Source of the DNA: Homarus americanus
Lineage: Eukaryota > Arthropoda > Malacostraca > Decapoda > Nephropidae
DNA: 64,000 bases
Direction of reading: 5' to 3'
Assembly: GCF_018991925.1 (NCBI RefSeq)
Contig: NW_024756463.1
Span: forward strand, 251,001 to 315,000
The position numbers were made by a program, and so were the translations under genes. The notes under the pieces were generated by a model that saw only the letters and a list, made by a program, of their open reading frames with translations, was not told where the DNA came from and did not search any database. This document shows positions 38,001-50,000 of the stretch, piece by piece; positions within the stretch are counted from its first letter, which is position 1; the number at the start of each line of letters is the position of its first letter.

Positions 38001-41000
38001 GTATTGCCATCTACTACTAGTACTGTCACCTACTATGAGTACTGCCACCTACTACTACTAGTACTGCCACCTACTACTACTAGTACTGCCACCTACTACT
38101 ACTAGTACTGCCACCTACTACTACAAGTACTGCCACCTACTACTACTAGTACTGCCACCTACTACTACTAGTACTGTCACCTACTACTACTAGTACTGCC
38201 ACCTACTACTACTAGTACTGCCACCTACTACTACTAGTACTGCCACCTACTACTACTAGTACTGCCACCTACTACTACTAGTACTGCCACCTACTACTAC
38301 TAGTACTGCCACCTACTACTACTAGTACTGCCACCTACTACTACTAGTACTACTACTAGTACTGTACTTTTTTCTTGGCGTGGCCTCCAGCCTCCCCTAA
38401 TAGCCACACCTTCGCCGCCATTTTATTACCTTAAAATTAAATATCCTAATACAGTGGGGTATGCTATAACGAACGGATCCTACTACGAATATTCCAATAA
38501 CGAACGGTTTTACCTATAAAATTGAGAATGCTATAACGAACGAAACTCCTACAACGAACATTAAATTTTTTTTTTTATCAATTTATTGTTTTTTATTACA
38601 AGTATTAATGATATTCTTTATTTCGGGGGTTTAGATGCATATTTATGCACTTTTTTACAATTTTTACAATTTTATATTATATTTTTCAGTGTGAAGTGGT
38701 TGTATTTGGGGGCCTGGAACGGATTAATCCTATAACGAACGAATGCTATAACGCTATAAGGAACAAGTAGCTATCCTAGCTGTGTTGAGTTAATTGAGCC
38801 ACAGATCTATGCGGCATTCAGTGACTGTTGCCTCAGTCAATATCTGCAACTGTTGTCGGCTTTGGGGCTGATGCTCTCGTTCCTCTGAGACAGAGCAAAG
38901 CAGACCTAAGGAGAGAGAAGGACAGTCGACATCTCATCCAGGCTGTAACATTACTTTTGGGCTGCTGTTTTTGTTCGGATAGCACCTCCGCGAGTCTGGC
39001 GTAGAAGCATCTTGCACTTGGTCCCATCCCACCAGAGGTTGTGAACACCAGAGGAGTGAAGCTGCCTTGATCAACATTCTGAATTCTCTTCCCGTATGTC
39101 CTTATCTTGTTGTTCTCGTTCCTCCTGTGTGCAGCATCGAGAGCTAAGTTATGGTAACATGCGGCCATGGGATAAAAAATCCTGATGTCAAAGACGGCTC
39201 GCTGTCCCCGCATCCAGAATCCTCGAGCACTGACGTTAACACGGACTTCGTTGGATGTGTTTGAAGTCCTATGTTGGAAGTGCTCACCGTCCAATGGAAG
39301 GAGGGTCGGTTCTACCCTGACATCACGACAGATTTCCTTCAACATATGAAGCCCCCTTTCTTGCACACCATGGCGTGATCGACATCATAGGAAGAGCCAC
39401 ACATGCATTGGGAGGGCAAACCTTCTACTGGCCTTCCATACCCAAGAGCAATGGCATCTGTAAATTCTTGTTTATTGAGACTGAAACCATTTGCCCTTAT
39501 CGGTAACATAGTTAACTAGTTAGAGGCGCCCACCTCCTGCGCTATAGCTACTTTTTTTCTTCAAATTCTCTGGTACTTGCAGCATCAGTTGCTGCAACTT
39601 ATCACTTTGGCCGTGCTGTCGTAATGGACCGTCGAATCTTGTTTACTTCGCTGGTATCCACCTCACCTGTTGCGTTCTGAGCTATTATGTGGTCAGTGAG
39701 GGCTGACGTGAGCTTAACTGAGTTTTGATGTTCGGTGGCAGCAATCTCCTCTGGATTGGTCAATCCCATTCCTCCCAGTATCGGTGGTAGTACAAGGAGT
39801 GATCTTTCTGCTGGGGTTAAGTGAAGATGTTTCACTAATTTGGGAATGAAACTGACACTGACAGCTTCTTCCAGAGGGTGGAGGAGGGGTCCGATATCAG
39901 GGATAATGCGCATCACGTAGTTCCAGCGATGCTCGACTCCATGGGTGAATGCCTCAAAAGCCGTATGGGCTCTGTGTTGGCAATATCAGACAGAGCTTGG
40001 ATTTCCCTAACCCACTCATTCACCATTCCCATTCCACACTCGGTCTTGAACTCCGTCGTGCCGATTACTGTGCCTAGGTGTCTTCGGCCATCCTTTGTTA
40101 TTTTGATCTTGCTTCCACCGAACACCTCCATTGCCCGTTCATAATTTTCTGGCTTCACAATGACGAAAGACTTGCTGGCATTTGGGTTGTACCCTATTTG
40201 TGGACTATGATGTTATCAGGTCCCACCACTTTTTGATGTCCTCTTTTCCTGCTCCTGTAAGGTCATCAGCATATGCCACTTTCTTGAACTTGGTTGTTTC
40301 AAATTTTATTGTGTGTTGGAGCACGGATAGGCCTATTGCATACATTGCCATTGCAACAGGGTCCCCCTGCATTGTTCTCTCAGTTGACTGTATGATGATA
40401 TCACCTCTTAGAGCCTTGATGTTTACTATACAGTGACCCCTCCGTTAACGAACTCAATCCGTTCCAGAAGGTCGTTCGTTAACCGAAAAGTTCGTTAACC
40501 GAAACCATTGTTTCAATGGGTTTTTGGGTAATTGGTTCCAGCTCACCGAAAATTTCCTAAATTCAACAAAAATGGTAGAAGTTCACTTACTTTGAGGTGT
40601 GTATGTAGAAGGCTTCTGGATGATGATGATGATGGGATTTAGAATGGGGGTGGAGGAGAAGGAAGAAGAGAAGGCATTGGGGTGGAAGAGAAGTCACCCC
40701 ATGGCACCATTTCATCCAAAAAATTTTAGTTCTCTTGGTGTAATTCAAGATTATTTTCTTTAAATCAACACTGCACTGCATTATATATTGTCAATATGTA
40801 AAATATATTTCAAAATGACCAATAATTTGCCTGGAAACACAGAAAAAAAGCATTTAGTTGAAGAGAGTCTCAAGCAAGATGTTACCTCCAGTGAAAACAG
40901 AGAGAGACTAACTCCTGTTTGCTGTGTTAAGAGGCTGGATGCCGCGCATTAAAAACTAGTCACTTTACCTTCAATTATGTTCAATAATTGTTAAAATAAC

Positions 41001-44000
41001 TAAAAATTGAATATTAAACTTTTAAAATTATTGAATAGTATAAACTTCTTGATATTTACTAAAATAGTAAGGAATTTAAGCCCTAGAACCGATTAATGTA
41101 TTGGCGGACTGATACTAAAGCTGGTTGCCCGGTCAGTGCAAGCGAAAACATGTTGAGGTCGGTTCGTAAGAACTTCGTTAATCGAATTTTTTTCGTTAAC
41201 CGAATTGAAGATCCTTATGGAAGGCAGTTCGTTAATCGAAATTACGTTAACCGAGGTGTTCGTTAAACGAGGGGTCACAGTACAGTATAGAGGTCTGATG
41301 GATTCCTATAGGTGTTTTCAACATACATTGCAAAGCTTGGACTCTTGATGTTGTGCAGTTTGGCCTTGCGGTTAAGTATGTTGAATGCGTTGGTAAGCGT
41401 CAACCAGGAGAACAGCCTCACAATCACGCTGCTCAAATATCGTTCTCATGGCGTGAATGGCAGCTTCCCCTCCAGCAACCAACTACTACTAGTACTGCAA
41501 CCTACTACTACAAGCACTGCCACCTATTACTGGTACTAGTACTGCCACCTACTACTGGTACTAGTACTGCTGCCTACTACTGCTACCTACTACAAATACT
41601 GCCACTTACTACTAGTACTGCCACCTACTACTAGTACTGTAACCTACTATTAGTACTGCCATCTACTACTACTGCAACCTACTACTACTGCCACCTGCTA
41701 CGAGTACTGCCACCTACTACTAGTACCACCACCTGCTACTGGTACTAGTAATGCCACCTACAACTAGTAGGGCAAATGGTTTGTCTCAATAAACAAGAAG
41801 TTACAGATGCCATTGCTCTTGGGTATGGTAGGCCAGTAGGTGGTTTGCCCTCCCAATGCGTGTGTGGCTCTTCCTATGATGTCGATCACGCCATGGTGTG
41901 CAAGAAAGGGGGCTTCATATGCATGAGGCATGACGAAGTAAGGGATCTCACAGCAAATATGATGAAGGAAATCTGCCGTGATGTTAGGGTAGAACCGACC
42001 CTCCTTCCATTGGACGGTGAGATTTTCCAACATAGGACTTCAAACACATCCAACGAAGCCCGTGTTGACGGCAGTGCTTGAGGATTCTGGACGCAGGGAC
42101 AGTGAGCCTTCTTCGACATCAGGATTTTTTATCCCATGGCCGCATGTCACCGTAACTTAGCTCTCGATGCTGCACACAGGAGGAATGAGAACGACAAGAT
42201 AAGGACATACGGGGGAGAGAATTCAGAATGTTGATCAAGGCAGCTTCACTCCTCTAGTGTTCACAACCTCTGGTGGGATGGAACCAAGTGCAAGATGCTT
42301 CTACGCCAGACTCGCGGAGGTAATATCCGAACAGAACCAGCAGCCCGGAAGTTATGTTACAGCCTGCATGAGATGTCGACTGTCCTTTTCTCTCCTTAGG
42401 TCGGCTTTGCTCTGTCTCAGGGGAACGAGAGTTTCGGCCCCAAAGCCGACAACAGTTGCAGATATTGACTATGAGGCTACAGTCACTGAATGCTGCATAG
42501 ATTTGCAGCTTAACTAACTCAACACAGCTAGGATAGCTACTTCTGTATTAGGATATTTAATATTAAGGTAATAAAATGGTGGCAAAGGTATGGCTATTGG
42601 GGGAGGCTGGAGGCCAATTAAAAAAAAAAAAAACTAGTAACACCACCTACTACTAGTACTGTGCTGATCTCTGGTAATTTCTGCACTTTGGGAAACAAAA
42701 ATTAGCATGTGAAACACTTTGGTAACAGATATCTTGAGAAAAAAAATTAAAATTTTAAGTGACATCTTCCCCTGCATATTATAGTACGGTAATCTTTCAT
42801 CAAAAGGGTGACTGCAGCAACATGCACTTGTTTTAAAGCAGTTACAGAAACTCCATCAAACCCAACCCAACTTCACAAACATGCTGTACTGTATACACTT
42901 TATATCGTCAGGTTTGGTTTTGATTTAAACCTTTGTGTATGGTGTCGCCTCTGAGTTGAACAAAATCACCTGGCATTAGCCAAATAAAATATTATAAGTG
43001 GCAGCCCCCATAGTGAAGTGTTTAAAGTGGCAACCCCCATAGTCAAGTGTTTAGAGAGGCAACCCCCATAGTGAATTGTTTAAAGTGGCAACCCCCATAG
43101 TGAAGTTTTTAAAGTGGCAGCCCCGATAGTGAAGTGTTTAAAGTAGCAGCCCCCATAGTGAAGTGTTTAAAGTGGCAGCCCCCATAGTGAAGTGTTTAAA
43201 GTGGCAGCCCCATAGTGAAGTGTTTAAAGTGGCAGCCCCCATAGTGAAGTGTTTAAAGTGGCAGCCCCCATAGTGAAGTGTTTAAAGTGGCAGCCACCAT
43301 AATGAAGTGTTTTAAAAGGTGGTATAAAATACACCTGTAATTCTTTTTTTACATTTGTAATCCAAAGCAATGAGCATGTTTATTAAAGATATTTATAACC
43401 ATGACAGGATATGAACATAATTATGCTGTACCGTTGTACTGTACTTATATTTATTTTTTACTATGGCTTTTCTCTCAATTTCCTCTTCAACTGTTATAAC
43501 CTGCCACTCACTCAACGGTACAATACACTACTGTACCTTTACTACAAAACCAGCAACCATCATTATCAGTAACATTAGTCATACGATACATCAATATCAT
43601 TACACTCACAGTAGGAGTAATGTTTTACTTTCATTGGCAGATGTTCTGTTGGACCCAAATGCTCCAGTGATCCTTGTAGCTGATGACAGTAAGGATGAGG
43701 ATGCTCGGGGGCCCCTCCCTGCACTATCACCACTACCCCAAGCCCTCATCACCACCTATACACCCACTAATACCACCAGGCAATCTAGAGTTCACCTTAA
43801 ACCCGGAGCTCTGGCCAACAGATTCCTGGTGCACTCATACGATCATGGGGGTGGTGGGGTGGTGTCTGAAGCTCTCAATCTGCTGCTGGATGAAATTTTC
43901 TTTCTCTACCAACCACTGTACAAGCTAGGCTCCCAGGGGCTCACCAGAGTCCATCTTCTCAAGAAGGAAAAGGTACATCCTCCTATCTTATATATGTCCT

Positions 44001-47000
44001 AGGTAGGTGGACAATGTTAGAAATATACTTCATGTACACAATATACTGTGCAGTATAACCAAAACTGGTTGATCTAGACTGCATACTGTATACAGTGGTC
44101 CCTCGGTTAATGAACACAATTTGTTCCAGAAGGTCGTTCGTTAATCAAAAATTTTAACCAAAACCATTGTTTCAATGGGATTTTGGGTTCAAGTAATTGG
44201 TTCCAGCTCACCAAAAATTACATACAAACTAAAAAAAAAATGCAGTAAAATACACTTACTTTGAGGTGTGTATGTAGAAGGCTCCTGGATGATGATGATG
44301 ATGGGAATTAAAAGTGGGGGTGGAGCAGAAGGGAGAAGAGAAGGAAGTGGGGGTGGAAGAGAAATCACCCCATGCTTCATGCCATCATTTCACCCATAAA
44401 ATTTTTAAGTTCATTAGGTCTAATTCAAGATTATTTTCTTTAAATCAACACTGCACTGTGCTATATATTGTCAATATGTTAAATATATTTTAGAATGACC
44501 AATAATTGTACTGTAAAAACGTAAAAATAGTCTGTGTTCAAGAGAGCCACAAGCTTAAGGTACTACTTCGTGTCCATATTATACAACCTTCACCTTTTTT
44601 CTGATGATAATACAGTACTGTACTGTACTGTATTCAAGCGAAGTTTCATTTGTACCACACCTTACAAGGCCTGTGACCTTCAGAGGTAACTCTGTCCTTA
44701 GACCAAGGTTCCTGGAATTTTACATAAAAATATCTGTACCAATACTGCAAATTATAGGAACCCTTAATGATTTGACCTTTGAAAGGCACATCTAGAAATT
44801 ATGGCAATCCAGAAAAAATAGTTTCCGGGATCATTCATCATTGTTTTGGAGGAATCACATATACAATAACCATTTGTGATCCAAGATCAGTAATGTACAG
44901 TACAGTACTGCACTGCAAAAATAAATACAGTTCTGTACCTGTATTGTACCTTTGGAAGTCAGGGCTGAACAAAGGGGACATTACAAAGGTACAGTACTCA
45001 AACTATCCAACCAGGAGTGAACTCGTAACAATGGTTTTAAATTAGACAAATTTAGATTTAGGCGCGAAATATGTAAACAATGGTTTGGAAATAGAGTAGT
45101 GGATGAGTGGAACAAGTTACCAAACATCATCATTAACTCGAATATGCATGATAGCTTCAAACATAGGTTGGATGGATATATGAGCAATAGGAGTTGGGTG
45201 TAAATGGGACTGCCCAGTATGGGCCAATAGGCCTGCTGCAGTTTCCTCCATTCTTATGTTCTTATGTTGTAAATCTGGAGGATCCCTTACTGATTTCACC
45301 TTCAAAGGGAATAACTAAAGGATTCAGAAAATATATGATTTTTGCTGTTGTTTTTCTTCACTGAGGAGAAATGAAGCAAATATTGTGCAAATGTTAACAG
45401 ACAAACAGACAGTTGGCATGGGTCAAGACAATACCCCTCAGGCCCTGTATTTCCCTAAAATGTGGTGGGTGTTAAGATTGTCTTTCATAACTTGGTGTAT
45501 CATGTGTAAATATTGGTGAGTTTCTGTTGGTGGGCAGACAGAAGAAGGCATAGAGTGGCTGCGAGGTGTGTTCAACTGTTCCTTCAACCAGAGAAGCGAC
45601 CTGCTACACGAACCCTTCCTCTTCAAGTCCCACTCAGTCCGCAACACTTATAACAACTACTGCCACAACCACCAGGTAACTTCTCTTTGTAAACCTTGTC
45701 AAACTCATTCAATCATCACAGTACAGTACTGTATACTGCACTTCACTTTGCACATTACAATACTGTACATCGAGAAAAAAGCTTAATAAAGGTGTACTGT
45801 ATTCTTTTAAAGCTACAAACAACTTCGCAATAAAGTTTACATAATAATTACAGAATATAAGAATTAGAAAGAACTTTTGTTTTTCACTATAGTAAATTAT
45901 GAGTAAATCCTGTAAAAGCCATTATTTCCTCTACTTTTAAAATTTTTTATTTATTGGTACGGCATGTACAGTAACTAAAAAAAGTATCTGACAGGGTGGG
46001 TCCGACGACTTCCAAAATTATACGCACAACTCGTGATGTCTCGGGAGGGTTGGTATGCATGTCTTCACCCACAGCCAGGGGGTGAGTTGACATATAGGAA
46101 TAAAATAAATGGTTAAGTGATTACTATCATATAGTGTAAGAAGACAACAACAAACATATCCCAATACCTATCGTCAGTGGTCTCGTATTGTTTCACATAG
46201 AGTATGCACAGATACTTTTTTTAGCTACTATACAGTAAATGTACTACAGGTATACAGTACATGTTATTTTTATGTTCCTATATTTGGTGCTAATATATTG
46301 TAATTATAAACTGACATAATAATTTGTGTGAGAAGGGTAGGTAGATAGCCAACAAAATATATGTATGGAGGTGTCAGTATGGTGGTGTGGTGCAGGTGGG
46401 GCTGCTGGACTGTGTACAGCTGGCATGTCAACAGAGGCCCCTGCAAGCAATGTACATCGTGCACCTCTCCATGTTTCACATACTTCAACTCCTCAACATG
46501 TACTCATCTAAACTTAAGGTATTTTCAACAACTCCAACATAAGTGATTGCTACTTTTTGCTTACATCATTTAAATGAATATAATTAGTATGTTAACTTTT
46601 CATTCACTTACTTATGAATAATTTTAATACTCTAACTAATTAAATTACTCTATCTTGCAATATTGTACATTACTTGTGTGTGTGTACCTGAGTAATGCAT
46701 ATGCAGTGGTGTTACAGATGGTGGTGGTGTTAAGGGACCCACGGGCAGTGTTGGGAGCTAGACGGAGGGCAGCAACACAAATCAACTTAAATAACCCCGC
46801 CGACTTCAAAACACAGGTTGATGTGCAAATTGGGCGACTGTTTCCAATATATAGTTTACATTTCCTTGAAAATTTCACACTTTGTAACTACTGTAAAAGG
46901 TTTTTCTTATGGGAAAATTTTGATATTTTATGATAATTCTAAAATAAATGCCAAACTGTTCAGAATACAAGAGTTGGTTTACTGTAGAGAGGGTAATGGA

Positions 47001-50000
47001 GTACTGTATGTGTTGATGGTGCAGGCATCGTTGCTGTGTGGCGCTATGGTTGATGACTTGGGAGTGGCCTACCAGCTGCGTCAGCAGTACCCACAGTCTG
47101 TCATGGTGAGAACACAACACTCAACTTATATTTGTCTCTCTTATTCACCTTCATCCTGTCACTCCATACTGTAGTTACTTCTTAAACTTTACTTCAAGTT
47201 ATGATTACCAGTAGTGGTTATCCTTTGTCTGTGGCCTTCAATAGAAAAAAAAGTCATCCATTTAACACACACATACAGGTAACTTGTGTTTTGGGCTCCT
47301 GCTTCTTTCTTTTTACTCTCCCACTTGCTATTATTTGTTTTAAAAACAAAAATACAGTAATGCAATTAATACATACCGTATTTGCCGGTGTATAAGACGC
47401 ATTTTTTTTTTAATGTATCCCAAATTACCCTGCGTCTAATACACCCGTATTACGGATGGGAGGCCGAGTGCCGTAAGCGGAGGTGCCTAGCTAGGTGGTC
47501 TGGGACAAGCAGTAGTCCACTAAGCACAAAAAAAATTTACTAAAAATATTACTCTTAATAAAATACTGAAAAACAAGCCAAATTCACATATTATTGATGA
47601 ATTGCATTGTTCATTTCACATACAGTATATAAACATGAATTCAATCAAATAAATATTCAGTAATAAACAATAATGAATCTTTTGTTAAGATAGATGACTG
47701 TTTCCTTGAGTGCGCACATACTGTATACATTGGAGTTCCACTATCAGTCTCACTTTTTCTTTAATATCAGTGGTTACTTCTACTGTACATTAAATAACAG
47801 TAATTAAAACATACATATTTTTTAGATTAATTTAACTACAATAACAACCAGGGTCTTATTTTCTTCAGTTTCAGGTGGATAACTGACATTATGGGTGTAA
47901 ACACTGACAACAATGCCGTCTCTTATCTTCTTGTGTGTTTTAATATTCTACGTATTATTAATGAATTGTATTGTTCATTTCGCATATACAGGGTATAAAG
48001 ATTAATTCAATCAAATACATATTCAGTAATAAACAATAATGAATCTTTTGTACATATTCTTAAAAAGATAAATGACGCGGTATCCTTAAATGCGCACGTA
48101 TATGTTGGCGTTCCCAATCCATCTATTTTTTTTTTCTTTGCCATTAGTGGTTAGCTACTTATGTTATTCCATTTATTAACATTAAATAACGTTACTTAAA
48201 ACATATATATTCATTTTTTTACATTAATTTTACTACAGTTACAACCAAGGTCTTATTTTCTTCATTTTCTCGTGTAGAACTATCGTCCCGGACTCCCGGC
48301 TGTAAACACAAACAAAAACAATGGCATCCCATCTCCTTTTGTGCGACTATATTATTATTCATTTATATTGTATAAGGTGCATTCAAAAACATTATTTAAA
48401 GAATATAGTTTGCAATTTTCATTAAATGTATTGTTTTTTGGGGAAAAAAAGAGGGTAAAAAGCCACACAAAAGTTATGAAAAGGTCACACTTGGGAACGT
48501 ATCTCATTATTATTGCTTTAATTTAATGGCAATATGATTAACCACTTGATTCCAGTATATATTGCATTTACATGCACAAAATCATATGTTTTCCCCTACA
48601 AAACCACTTTAAAATCACTTTCAATAATTGTATGACGAAATTTACAAAAAAATAAAAATAAAAAATCCCCCAAATATCCTTGTAAAATAAGGGTGCGTCT
48701 TATGTGGTGGTGCGTCTTATATGCCGCCAAATGTGGTAATAGAAATGTCCGATGATGAACTTGCATTTTCAATTACTGAAAGAATCATCATTGAAGCAAA
48801 TTTAACTTGTGTAAAGTACAGTATAGTCATACAAGAGCAGTAGCACAGCAATAGAACAAAACTTAAAATGATCTCACATGTACTGTACAATGAAAGACAA
48901 AAGTCGTGTCATGAAATTTGATGAAAATATATGCCGAAGGGCTAAAATTTTGGTGCGCTCTGCCTTGAGGCCCTCTCATAATGTTTCACGAGTTATATTT
49001 AATCTTCAGACAAAACCGCGACACGACTTTTGTCTTTGATTGTACAGTACTGTACCTGTACTGTACATAAATACAAAAGTATTCATTTTGAAAAACTTTT
49101 TGCATTCTAAGATTAGCTTTCTTAAAGTTTGCTATTGCAAGCATGCATATTATACAGTAAGTGTATCTTTAATTTTTTTTTTCATTTTTTGTTACAGGTG
49201 TTACGATATGAACATCTGCTGCTAAAACCACACCACGTCCTCTCTTACTTGTACGATTTTCTGGGGCTACAAGTTACTCATCATCACCTTAACAGTGTCA
49301 TCAAAACACTAAGACTTGATCTTTCTGAGCAAACCTTACTACAAATTACTAAGGTTGATTAATTATTGTACAGTACATTATAATTATTTGAAACTTAATG
49401 TGATATGGGCCCCATTTTTGTTTCTGGTTACTGTGCAAATCTCAGTAAATATGATTAAAGATGGCAGGTACTAAGCAAGTTAACTATGATAATATCTTTA
49501 TGTCATAAGTCAGAGGCAATCCTAAGGGGGGCAACTATTCACTGTGCAAGCAAAAACATAATAATCAGCAGGAGGAGTCAGTTGTGGGTTGCAGGCAGAA
49601 GTAAACAAATGCAATAATTTAACCTTTAATGATAAATGAAACATTAAGCTAATGTGCATGACACGTGAAACACCTATAACACTAGGACAAGTCAGTTTCA
49701 CCAAACCATCTCACCATCAAATACCCAGTTACCTCAACAAATAAAATACAGTTGAGATTGTATCGACAACAAATACCTGTGTATAACTAAAAAGTGAGAG
49801 GTAATATAGCTGTGTTGATTAATGATTTCACCTCCAAGGAAGATCAACTAAAGGAGCAACAAAGAGTCATCTGGGTGTAGGCTATGTTTGACTGGCATTA
49901 GGTACCATAACTATAAAGAGCTTAAAGCATTAACTTAGTTATGATTGATAGTGTCTTGAGACAAAGCTGAACTTATCTTAGGTCTCAATCTTGTACCTAA

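Larger units (their letters stand above)
38368..41480 (-). mobile_element. RLE-type (R2-like) LINE, long copy, split by two MITEs
   Basis: Minus-strand order: RT motif A region (AVLLVDA, then in the next frame NAFNILNRKAKLHN; 41480-41286), MITE 40431-41280, MQGDPVAMAMYAIG (~40370), VAYADDLTGAG (~40275; catalytic Asp pair), KITKDGRRHLGTVIGT, IPDIGPLLHPLEE, a CCHC-like knuckle (CMCG...DHAMVC, ~39400), then RTSNTSNEVRVNVSARGFW and FDIRIFYP (PD-D/EXK-like nuclease) to about 38833. A 3' UTR and poly-A follow. QGDP plus a C-terminal Cys knuckle and nuclease suggest an R2-like element (inference). The N-terminus is missing and there are several frameshifts. Confidence 0.75.

Noticed and set aside
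43463..43640. N-terminal extension of sulfotransferase exon 2 (frame open from 43463)
   Set aside because: A strong acceptor at 43640 restores phase with exon 1, and the extra ~60 codons show no family similarity.
49354..49362. Sulfotransferase ending at the stop just after exon 7
   Set aside because: It would lose the conserved C...LGY ending, which is found in phase at 50284-50487 behind a proper acceptor.
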